From JAGWRI01 sp963728785 (GTDB lineage: Bacteria > Gemmatimonadota > Gemmatimonadetes > Gemmatimonadales > Gemmatimonadaceae), in the NCBI GenBank assembly GCA_963728785.1, contig CAVSKV010000002.1:1116001-1180000 (forward strand): 64,000 bases of DNA, in the 5' to 3' direction. A program made the translations under genes and the position numbers. Below, one piece after another: positions 25,295 to 33,290 of this stretch; the first letter of the stretch is position 1, and each line of letters opens with the position of its first letter. Under the pieces are notes generated by a model. It was not told where the DNA came from. It saw only the letters and a list, made by a program, of their open reading frames with translations, and made no database searches.

Positions 25295-28200
25295 TTAGAA
25301 GCGGATCTCGACTTGGCCGGTGAACGTCCGGAAAGGCGGATACCGGAACCCGTCGATCTTGTAGTTGAAGTCGCCTCCCGAGGTCACGTCGGGGTCGAAC
25401 CCCGAATAGTTGGTCCACGTGAGCACATTGCGCGCCAGGAACGACACGCGGAGGCCGGCCACCTGGCCCAGCCCGATCTTGGGCAGGATGCGGGTGGGCA
25501 CGTCGTACCCCACCGAGACCTCACGCAGCTTCAGGTACGCGCCCGATTCCACGAAGTACTCGGACGGATCCAACCCGTTGTACAGACCGAGCGTGAAGAA
25601 GCTCTCGGCCACCTTCTGATCCTGGGGCACGCCCACCATGTCCATGGCCTGGGTGCGCAAATCCTGAACCATCCACTGCTTGCTGAAGTTGTAGATCTGG
25701 CCACCCACCTGGCCATCGAAATTCGCGTGCATGTTGAACTGGCCCCAACGGAAGTCGTTCTGGAAGCCGTAGCTCAGCTTGGGGTTCACATTGCCGATCT
25801 GGAAGGTGTTCTGCCCAGCCGCGTTCACGTACACGATCGGCTGCTCGCTCGTCGTTCCCCGGCTGGCCGCCGTCACCAGGAAGCCCAGCGGGTTCACCAC
25901 GTAGTTGCTCGCCACGGCCGTGGCATAGGCCGGATTCTCCTGAAGCTGGGCGAAGGTGTGCACGTACCTCGTGCCCCAGATGATGCCCAGCGGTAGGCCC
26001 GTCTGATACCAGAATACGCCCTGGCCCTGACCGCCGGCCGACACCGGGAACGGCGCGTGATTCATCCACGTCAGTTCCTGCGTGGTCTGATCGGCCGTAA
26101 GTGAGAGATCCCACGAGAAGGTCCGCAGATCCAGGACGCGCGTCTGGAGGGCGCCCTCCCAGGTGTTGGACAGAATGTTGGCCGCGTTCTGCCACTGGCT
26201 GTTGAAGCCGCCTGAGGCAGCAAGCGACAGCGGCACCTGCAGGAACGCACCGTCCGTCACGCGATGGGCGTACGTTAGCTCGCCACTGAACCGATTGAGG
26301 AAGTCGGCGTTGATGCCGTACTCGGTCTCCGTCAGGATGGCGGCCGCTAGGTTCTTGTTGCCGAGTGTGTTCTTGCTGAAATTCCCGTTGTTCAGGGAAT
26401 AGGTCTCGTACTGCATCGAATACGACGGCGTCAGGCCCGCTGTTCCCCGCGCCACGTGCAGTTTCAACTCCTGCACGCCCGGGATATGGAAGTCCTGCGT
26501 GACGCGGTACGCGCCCGCGACGCGGTAGAAGTCGGTCCACCGCGCGTTGGGGCCGAACAGCGAGGATCCGTCTTTGCGATACAGCCCGCTGAGCATGTAA
26601 CGATCCTTGAAGTTCAAATCCTCCGACGCCATGTAGTCCGTCGTCTTTTGCACTTGATCGTACGAGCCGATCGAAACCGACGACTGCGCCAGCGCCGAAA
26701 GATCCGGCACGCCGTTCACGTTCAGGATGTTGCCGCCGGCGTTGAAGCCGGTGAAGGCATCGTTCTGCAACTGGTACGCCACGCTGGTGGTCGTGAGCAG
26801 GCTGCCGAACAGTTTGGTAGCCGTGCCGCGCAACTGTGAGTTCCACGAGATGTCGTTCGTGGTGTTGTTCGACAGGTTGCCCTGGGTCGGCGTGCCGCTC
26901 GTGCCGCTCAGCGTTCCACGCGGCACGTAGTACTGCTCGCTCGCGTTCAGGCGATCGGTGCCGTAGTTGGCGTCGAACCGCAGCCATTCAAACGGACGAT
27001 AGTTGCCGGAAATCGATCCCAGCATGCGCTGCCGGTTGGTGTAATCCGACGTCGTGTAAAGGCCGTACAGCGGATTACCGCGCGAGTTCGCGTCCGACCA
27101 CGCCGGCAGCACCGGGTAGTAGAGCGTCGAGTCCGACGCATTGTAGCCGGGCTGCGGATTGGCGGCTGTGCCGTACGGGCGCGCCAGGTCGATGATCGGC
27201 GGCGCCTGATACAGCGCGAACCATGCCGTGGAAGAACCCGGGTTGTCGTTGTACTGGTTGCCGTACGTGATGCTTGCCGAAATGTTGGCCTTGCTGCCCA
27301 CGCCCTGGTCAACGTTCAACCGCACGTTCTGGCGGAACTGGCCCTTCTTGAACGGCAGGATGCCGCCGTTGTGATCGGAGCTGTATGACGTATTGAAGTT
27401 CGTGTTGCCGCGGCGCAGGCCCAGCGACACGTCGTTGTTGTAGTAGTCGTTGGCGCTCACCCACTCCTGCAACTGGTTGCGGTACCTGTTGATCCCGCTC
27501 GTCGGGAACGGCGTGTCGTCGAATCCCGACGTGTTCAGGATTGGATTGCCGCTGGCGTCGAGCTGGATGCTGCCGTCGGCGTTGAACTGATCACGCGTGC
27601 CCGTGTTGATCCCCGGCCAGTGCTGGATGCCCGAATTACCGTATTCGGAGTGAGCCGTGACGGACAGGTGATTTTCGGCGAGGTCGGCGCCGCGCTTGGT
27701 GGTGATGTTGATGACACCATTGGCCCCGCCCGAGCCGTAGAACGAAGCGCCGGCGGCTCCCTTCAGCACTTCGATGGACGCGATGTCCTGTGCGTCGATG
27801 TCGGTAATGCTCTCCGTGGTGAGGACGCCGTCAATGACGATCAGCGGCGCGCTGCATCCCACCGTCAGGCAGGTCGAGCCGCGAATCTTGATCGCTGGGT
27901 TGCTGCCGGGGTTGCCATCGCCGACGTCGACCTTCAAGCCGGCCACTTGCCCCGAAAGGTTCTCCAGCGGATTGGTGGCGGGCACCGCGGAAATCTGTGA
28001 CCCCTCGATCTTGGCCACCGAGAACGTCGTGGTCAACTGCGAGGTCTCGGTGGCCACACCCGTCGTGACCACCGCGGTCAGATGGAATGGATCGGCCTTG
28101 AGCGAGAAGTTCAGCGTGTGCGTGCCCGAACTCAGCGTTACCGACTGATCCTGCGCGGCGTAGCCGATGTATCGCGCGTTGACCGTGACGCTCTGGCCTC

Positions 28201-28429
28201 GAGCGCTCACGTCAGGCACGGTGATCACATAATCGCCTGCCTGGTTCGTCACCGCGCCCACTTGGAGCGTGGTGATCACGACATTGGCACCTGGAATAGC
28301 GGTGCCGTGCTCGTCAGTCACCTTGCCGGTGACTACGGTGGCCTGCCCCATCGCCCGCTGCGCCGTCAATCCTACCAAGCACGCGGTCACGAGAGGGACA
28401 ATCCAACGCCTCATTCCATTCACGGTCAT
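25295..28429 (-). CDS. SusC/RagA-family TonB-linked outer-membrane protein
   Basis: About 1044 aa. Signal peptide, then a carboxypeptidase-D-like N-terminal domain (VTGKVTDEHGTAIPGANVVI), a plug (ISAVPATNPLENLSGQVAGL, VIDGVLTTESITDIDAQDI, VLKGAAGASFYGSGGANGV) and a 22-strand barrel ending in a terminal phenylalanine (QVEIRF). Start ATG 28429 is favoured by GAGG nine bases upstream; ATGs at 28444 and 28414 are alternatives. With SusD it makes the import pedal-bin complex driven by TonB. The 388-bp upstream gap holds inverted repeats that could be regulator sites; no anti-sigma/sigma or hybrid two-component gene of the PUL type is adjacent. Confidence 0.93.
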   Translation of the reverse strand: MTVNGMRRWIVPLVTACLVGLTAQRAMGQATVVTGKVTDEHGTAIPGANVVITTLQVGAVTNQAGDYVITVPDVSARGQSVTVNARYIGYAAQDQSVTLSSGTHTLNFSLKADPFHLTAVVTTGVATETSQLTTTFSVAKIEGSQISAVPATNPLENLSGQVAGLKVDVGDGNPGSNPAIKIRGSTCLTVGCSAPLIVIDGVLTTESITDIDAQDIASIEVLKGAAGASFYGSGGANGVINITTKRGADLAENHLSVTAHSEYGNSGIQHWPGINTGTRDQFNADGSIQLDASGNPILNTSGFDDTPFPTSGINRYRNQLQEWVSANDYYNNDVSLGLRRGNTNFNTSYSSDHNGGILPFKKGQFRQNVRLNVDQGVGSKANISASITYGNQYNDNPGSSTAWFALYQAPPIIDLARPYGTAANPQPGYNASDSTLYYPVLPAWSDANSRGNPLYGLYTTSDYTNRQRMLGSISGNYRPFEWLRFDANYGTDRLNASEQYYVPRGTLSGTSGTPTQGNLSNNTTNDISWNSQLRGTATKLFGSLLTTTSVAYQLQNDAFTGFNAGGNILNVNGVPDLSALAQSSVSIGSYDQVQKTTDYMASEDLNFKDRYMLSGLYRKDGSSLFGPNARWTDFYRVAGAYRVTQDFHIPGVQELKLHVARGTAGLTPSYSMQYETYSLNNGNFSKNTLGNKNLAAAILTETEYGINADFLNRFSGELTYAHRVTDGAFLQVPLSLAASGGFNSQWQNAANILSNTWEGALQTRVLDLRTFSWDLSLTADQTTQELTWMNHAPFPVSAGGQGQGVFWYQTGLPLGIIWGTRYVHTFAQLQENPAYATAVASNYVVNPLGFLVTAASRGTTSEQPIVYVNAAGQNTFQIGNVNPKLSYGFQNDFRWGQFNMHANFDGQVGGQIYNFSKQWMVQDLRTQAMDMVGVPQDQKVAESFFTLGLYNGLDPSEYFVESGAYLKLREVSVGYDVPTRILPKIGLGQVAGLRVSFLARNVLTWTNYSGFDPDVTSGGDFNYKIDGFRYPPFRTFTGQVEIRF

Positions 28430-28817
28430 GTTGTCGGTCCTCATCCAAGGGTCTCTGAGGGAGATTTGAGAGACATGCCGCCAACCGCGCGGGGTATAAC
28501 AGCGGCTGGACTTCGATACTGGCTGGTCGAGGGGCTACCGGAATTCGGTAGCAATCCTCGTATCAGGTTAGAAACAAACAGGATACAGTTGCCTATTCTG
28601 CAACCCGGGCCTGCGGCCCGCAAGGGTCGGTACAACCTCACAACCCTGTAAGCCAGCCGGCAGGTCACATTCCCGAGGCCCCCGAGGCCGACCAACTACG
28701 TCAGATTTTCGTTATGATGCCGTTGAAACCCTGCAAACCGATTCCGTCTTTGTGACCGATCGAGCAGTCGAGAGGCGAAACGCTACTATATAGAGGGGCC
28801 GGGAGGTGCTCCGCCCT
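28430..28817. other. 388-bp non-coding region upstream of susC with inverted repeats
   Basis: Contains GCTACCG-GAATT-CGGTAGC (28534-28552), GTTGC-N7-GCAAC (28588-28604) and a GC hairpin CGGGCC-TGC-GGCCCG (28606-28620). The first lies about 105 bases before the susC start and is a candidate operator. No -35/-10 pair stands out. The part nearest 28817 is the 3-prime flank of the plug/TonB fusion gene and shows no clear terminator. Confidence 0.4.
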
Positions 28818-30011
28818 TCACCGCCGACCGGGGAGGGAATCCGCCGGGCTCGGCTTGAACTCGAATGGCATCTCGACCAACTGGCGTACCGGACGTCCAC
28901 CAAGCACGGCCGGCGAAAATCTCGCCGCCTGCAACGCCTGCCGCACCGCCACACCGAACGGCGGCTGCGTTGCCGAGACCACCTCGATCGTCGCCAACTC
29001 GACCGCTCCGGCCGTATCGACCACGAACCGCGCCACCACGCGGCCCGGCACCCGCGCGTGGTATAGCGAATCGGGATATATCGGAACTGCGGTGCCCTTG
29101 GCGTAATCAACCGGCTGGTCCACCGTCGAGGCCGTGTATACGACGTTCGCTTTGAGCAGCGAATCAAGATTCGGCGAATTTTCGGGTGGGAGTTGGCTGG
29201 CCCGTACGTTGGGCCGCATGGGCCTCGACCAGATGCCGATGACGCCGCACGCTTCCATGCCGTACGGCCCGGCGAGCTCGGCCGGCACCGACGAACCGTG
29301 CAGATAGACCTCGATCCCCTCGACGGTCGAGAGATCGATCATGTTCAGATCGAAGCTCCCCAGGGAGGCGGGGAATCCGTCCACCATCACCAGCGGCGGG
29401 CAGCGTGACCCGGCGAGTGTCACCGAGGTGCCGAGCGATGCGCGCATCGTGAACACCCGTACCCCGGGAATGCGCGTCAGGACGTCCGTCATGCGAAAGG
29501 TGCCCAGCGAATCGATCTGGGCCCTTGTGATGAAGAACCCCAGCTTCGATGCCCGCCGCGCGTTGAACCCGGCCAGACGCGCATCGAACGGCTCCGGTTG
29601 CGCCTGGGCGTACACCGTGGGGAGCAGCGTCGGGAAGGCCCGGATCCGGAGGTCGAGGGTTAGAGTGAACGGCCCCAGATCCCAGTACGTGACGAGCGGC
29701 GCGAAGCCGATACGCCGCACGGTGATTACCACCGGCCCCACGGGCAGATTGTGCAGGGCAAAACCACCCGCCGAGTCCGTCATCGCCCAAGACTTCGGTC
29801 CGGTCTCGACCCGCGCCCCGGGCACCGGGGCGCCGGCGCTGTCGCGCACGGTGCCGGCGATGGCTCCCTTGGGCTGGGTGTCCGCGGTCACGGGCACGCC
29901 GGATCGTTGGGCTCCCGCGGTGTGCCGGCCGCCGGAAGCCACGAGCATCACAGCGGCCGCGAGCACCACGACGCGCCCACCAGCCCCATGGCCCCTCCCT
30001 GAAATGCGCAC
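28818..30011 (-). CDS. Exported fusion: regulatory-like domain, receptor plug and TonB C-terminal domain
   Basis: 397 aa. Signal peptide (about 1-34), then a carboxypeptidase-regulatory-like domain (AIAGTVRDSAGAPVPGARV, about 49-120). A plug-like region (about 140-260) follows, with FFITRAQIDSLGTFRMTDVL, IPGVRVFT, PPLVMVDGFPAS and VEGIEVYLHGS. The C-terminal 100 residues resemble the TonB/energy-transducer C-terminal domain (GRVVARFVVDTAGAVE, ATQPPFGVAVRQALQAARFSPA). There is no barrel and no transmembrane anchor apart from the signal sequence. The domain order is visible; the function is not. It is upstream of susC/susD on the same strand, but separated by 388 bases. Confidence 0.75.
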   Translation of the reverse strand: MRISGRGHGAGGRVVVLAAAVMLVASGGRHTAGAQRSGVPVTADTQPKGAIAGTVRDSAGAPVPGARVETGPKSWAMTDSAGGFALHNLPVGPVVITVRRIGFAPLVTYWDLGPFTLTLDLRIRAFPTLLPTVYAQAQPEPFDARLAGFNARRASKLGFFITRAQIDSLGTFRMTDVLTRIPGVRVFTMRASLGTSVTLAGSRCPPLVMVDGFPASLGSFDLNMIDLSTVEGIEVYLHGSSVPAELAGPYGMEACGVIGIWSRPMRPNVRASQLPPENSPNLDSLLKANVVYTASTVDQPVDYAKGTAVPIYPDSLYHARVPGRVVARFVVDTAGAVELATIEVVSATQPPFGVAVRQALQAARFSPAVLGGRPVRQLVEMPFEFKPSPADSLPGRR

Positions 30012-30153
30012 GGACCCTCCCAGCGAACCACTCGGCTAATGCATGCCACGGCCGGGCCACGCGCGCAAGGCTGCCTCGCGGCCAGTCCCTGGCCCGCCGC
30101 CCTATAAACCGATAGATAGGGGCTCGCATTCACCCGCTGAATTCATCGCCCAT

Positions 30154-31001
30154 ATGCCCATCGAACACATTTCCGACACCGCTCGCTGGGTCGCCGTCTA
30201 TCGCGCCATGGAGACCGCGCGGCCCGATGCGATCTTCCGCGACCCCCACGCCCGCCAACTGGCCGGCGAGCGCGGCGACCACATCGTGGACACCATGAAG
30301 CGCGGTCCATGGCCTGGGCGATGATCGTACGCACGGCGGTGTTTGACGAGATCATCATCGACGCCGTCAACCGGCACGGCGTGGACACGATTGTGAACCT
30401 GGCCGCGGGGCTGGATGCCCGCCCATGGCGATTGAACCTGCAGGCGTCACTGCGATGGATCGACGTGGACCTGCCCGCGATCCTCGAGTACAAGGCTCAG
30501 ACGCTGCGCGGCGAGGGGCCGCGGTGCCATTACGAAGCGGTAGCGGCAGACCTCACCGATGACGTGGCCCGTCGCGCGCTGCTGGCCCGCATCGGCGCCG
30601 AGTCGCAACACGTGCTCGTGGTCACCGAGGGGCTGCTCATCTACCTCACCGAGCCGCAGGTGGCGACGCTGGCGGCCGACCTGCACGCCCAGCCGAGCTT
30701 CTCCTTCTGGCTCATCGACCTGGCGAGCCCGCGGCTGCTCAAGATCATGCAGCGCACCTGGGGCAAGAGCGTGGCCAGGGGCAACGCGCCGTTTCGCTTC
30801 GCCCCCACCGTGAGCACGGAGTTCTTCGGGCCGTTCGGTTGGCGAGTGGCGCAGTTCAGGTCGTCCATGGAGGAGGCCCACAGGCTCCACCGCGAGATGC
30901 GGGGCATGTGGTTCTGGCGCCTCGTCGGGCGGCTCTATCCCAGGCGAATGCAGGAGGAGTTCCGGCGGATGTCCGGCATCGTACTGCTCGAGCGGGCCTG
31001 A
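30154..31001 (+). pseudogene. Class I SAM-dependent methyltransferase (LCM/PPM type), frameshifted
   Basis: The N-terminus reads from the ATG at 30154 (MPIEHISDTARWVAVYRAMET, DAIFRDPHARQLAGERG, DTMKRG) and then meets a stop near 30322. The family continues one frame over from about 30309 (MAWAMIVRTAVFDEII, then the SAM-binding VNLAAGLDARPWRL, WIDVDLP, VVTEGLLIYL) to the stop at 31001. One base missing near 30297-30310 would explain it. All later motifs are intact, so this is either a recent single-base lesion or a sequencing/assembly error. Full length would be about 282 aa. An internal start at 30309 would lack the N-terminal helices. Confidence 0.8.
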
Positions 31002-31023
31002 GGCGACCACGGGCACCGCGCTG

Positions 31024-31062
31024 GAGACGTCTCTTGCCCGGGTCGTTGTCGCCCGGCATGAT
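31024..31062 (+). promoter_or_regulatory. Promoter of the BNR-propeller gene with adjacent palindrome
   Basis: TTGCCC (31034-31039), a 17-bp spacer and CATGAT (31057-31062). The perfect palindrome GAGACGTCTC (31024-31033) abuts the -35. The same TTGNCN-N17-CATGAT pattern occurs at 39650-39678 and 41885-41913. Confidence 0.45.
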
Positions 31063-31143
31063 AGAGGCGCGGGCCGCTCGTCCTCGCCGTATCCCGCGTT
31101 CGCCCCACGTCACATATAGCACGCCGAGTTACGCGGAGACCTT

Positions 31144-33225
31144 ATGCCCGCTTCGCCGGTTCCCCCGTGGCTCGATGTATCGAGCCGCTGCACGTGCATC
31201 GCCATCTGGCTCGCGGCGGCGACCTGCGTCATGCCAGCAATCCTCGGCGCCCAGAAGATCACGGTCGGCCCCAACGTGCAGATCAGCGCAGCGCGGGCCG
31301 GCGATCCGCATTCGGAACCCGTCATCGCAGCCGATCCGAAGCACGCCGAACGGCTCATCGCGGCATCGCACATCTCGTGGCTCGACACTACGGGCACCAA
31401 ATCCGTGGCCTACGTGTCGTTTGACACCGGCGCCACCTGGTCGCTGTCACTGGAACGGCGCGATTCCACCAGTGGCGGCGACGCGGCGGTGGCCTACGGT
31501 CCGGACGGCTCGGCATTGTTCGCCACACTGGCGCGGTGGGGGCTGTTTCGCTCACGCGACGGCGGCCATACCTGGGATCCGCCGAGCAAGGCGCCGCCGG
31601 CATACGCCTGGGACCGCGAGTACCTCGTCTCAGATTTCACCGGCGGCAAGTACAATGGCCGGGTCTACATGAACTCTACGGTGAGCGTGCCGTGGGCCAC
31701 GGATACGAGTGGGCCCGGATTCGGAGGCGGCGACAAGGAGACTGCCGTCGCGCTGTTCACGTCGCTGGATGGTGGGACGACCTGGAACAATCCGATCATC
31801 CGGCTGGTGCCGCGCCCCGAGGGAATACTCGGCATGTCGAACAGCGTGATTCTGTCAGACGGCACCGTGATGACGCTCTACGGACATCGCAAGCCGGCGC
31901 TGCCCGGCGAGGGTCGCGGCGGCAACGCGCGCGGCGCACTGGCGGCGCGCACGCCGTTGCCGGCGGCGAACTACTGGCTGGACGTCATCACCTCCACGGA
32001 TGGCGGCGAGAGCTGGAATCCCGCCGTGCACATCGGCGATTACTGGATGAACCGGCCGCGGTCGGAGGGAGCGGTGATTCCCGATATCGCGGTGGATCCG
32101 GGCTCCCCGCTGTTCAAGGACCGCCTGTACGTGGTGTGGTCGGATTTCCGCACCGGGCGCCTGGAGATCATGCTCTCCTACTCCAGCGACGACGGAAAGA
32201 CCTGGTCGCCGGAGCAAGTGGTCAGCGACGACCGCGCGTCCGACGATCCGCTCGTCAACGGCCCCGACAACGTCACGCCCACGGTGGCCGTGAACAAGGA
32301 TGGCGTGGTGGCGGTGCAGTGGTACGACCGCCGCGACTTCGCCAACGACATCGGCTGGAACATCCGCATGCGCGCTTCGCTCGATGGCGGAGAGACCTGG
32401 TCGCCAAGCGTGAAGATCACCGACAAGCCGACGACCTTCGCAAACGACCAGTTCGACTGGTTGGCGGCGGGGCGCGCCGGCGCGGGTGGTGGTGCTGGCC
32501 GAGGTGGCCGCGGCGGACGCGGCGACGCCCAGGCCGGGGAGCGCAGCGGGGGACGCACCGTGTCACTCTCGGCCAACCTCGCGTATGCGGGATTCACGTT
32601 CGCACCGGGGCACAACGGGGCGTTCGTAGCCGACGCGGCGGGCGACTTCCACCCCGAGTGGATCGACTATCGCACCGGCATGGCGCAGCTCGAGACGGCA
32701 CGCGTGCACGTGGACGGTACCGTGGCGCGCAACGGCGGCGGCGACCTGGCCAACTTGAGCGACCTGTCGGGCACGGTGGCCTTGCAGCTGCAGAACACCG
32801 ACATCGATCGCAAGTCCGGCCGCGTGACCTTTCACGTGAAGCTCAAGAACACGTCCAGCGCCGACACGATTCACGGTCCGCTCAAGGCGCGCGTGCTGCT
32901 GCTGACATCGGAGAACGCGCGTACGGTGGAAGTGGCGAACTCGGATAACGGCGTGCGCGGGGTGGGAGCGGTATGGGACCTGACGCCGCTCCTACGCAAC
33001 GGGGTGCTGTTGCCCGACTCGCTGTCGGCATCAAAGGACTTCGTCTTCCAGCTCACGGGAATGGAGCCGTTCCGCACGGGCACCGATCTGCATCTCCAGT
33101 TCGTGAACATGGAGGCGAAGATTCTGGGGCCGGCAGTGGTGACGCGGGGCGCTGGCGGACGGGGGCGCGGCCGGGGAGGTCGCGGCGGGAGTGGCGCTGC
33201 CGACCCGGGCGGCGGCAATCGGTAA
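31144..33225 (+). CDS. Exported BNR/Asp-box propeller protein (sialidase-like)
   Basis: 693 aa with an N-terminal hydrophobic signal segment (about 15-36, ending at LGAQK). At least five Asp-box motifs (SxDxGxTW type) are visible: SFDTGATWS, SRDGGHTWD, SLDGGTTWN, STDGGESWN, SSDDGKTWS and SLDGGETWS, so residues about 40-500 form a six-bladed sialidase-type propeller. A Gly/Arg linker (about 445-460) interrupts it, a beta-sandwich-like region follows, and the end is Gly/Arg-rich. The catalytic Arg triad, Tyr and Asp of true sialidases were not identified, so enzymatic activity is uncertain. It is convergent with the VPS10-type gene. Confidence 0.8.
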   Translation: MPASPVPPWLDVSSRCTCIAIWLAAATCVMPAILGAQKITVGPNVQISAARAGDPHSEPVIAADPKHAERLIAASHISWLDTTGTKSVAYVSFDTGATWSLSLERRDSTSGGDAAVAYGPDGSALFATLARWGLFRSRDGGHTWDPPSKAPPAYAWDREYLVSDFTGGKYNGRVYMNSTVSVPWATDTSGPGFGGGDKETAVALFTSLDGGTTWNNPIIRLVPRPEGILGMSNSVILSDGTVMTLYGHRKPALPGEGRGGNARGALAARTPLPAANYWLDVITSTDGGESWNPAVHIGDYWMNRPRSEGAVIPDIAVDPGSPLFKDRLYVVWSDFRTGRLEIMLSYSSDDGKTWSPEQVVSDDRASDDPLVNGPDNVTPTVAVNKDGVVAVQWYDRRDFANDIGWNIRMRASLDGGETWSPSVKITDKPTTFANDQFDWLAAGRAGAGGGAGRGGRGGRGDAQAGERSGGRTVSLSANLAYAGFTFAPGHNGAFVADAAGDFHPEWIDYRTGMAQLETARVHVDGTVARNGGGDLANLSDLSGTVALQLQNTDIDRKSGRVTFHVKLKNTSSADTIHGPLKARVLLLTSENARTVEVANSDNGVRGVGAVWDLTPLLRNGVLLPDSLSASKDFVFQLTGMEPFRTGTDLHLQFVNMEAKILGPAVVTRGAGGRGRGRGGRGGSGAADPGGGNR

Positions 33226-33239
33226 CCCGAGAAGCAAGA

Positions 33240-33266
33240 CGCCCGGGCGATGTGTTCGCCCGGGCG
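33240..33266. terminator. Terminator between the BNR and VPS10-type genes
   Basis: An 11-bp perfect stem (CGCCCGGGCGA and its complement) with a five-base loop TGTGT, 14 bases after the BNR stop. It serves both convergent genes; the plus-strand side is followed by CCTTCGTTC. Confidence 0.65.
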
Positions 33267-33290
33267 CCTTCGTTCACCTTCTCCAGCCGC

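Noticed and set aside
31144..33225. True sialidase activity for the BNR protein
   Set aside because: Asp boxes are common in non-enzymatic propellers, and the Arg triad, Tyr and Asp/Glu of GH33 could not be placed.
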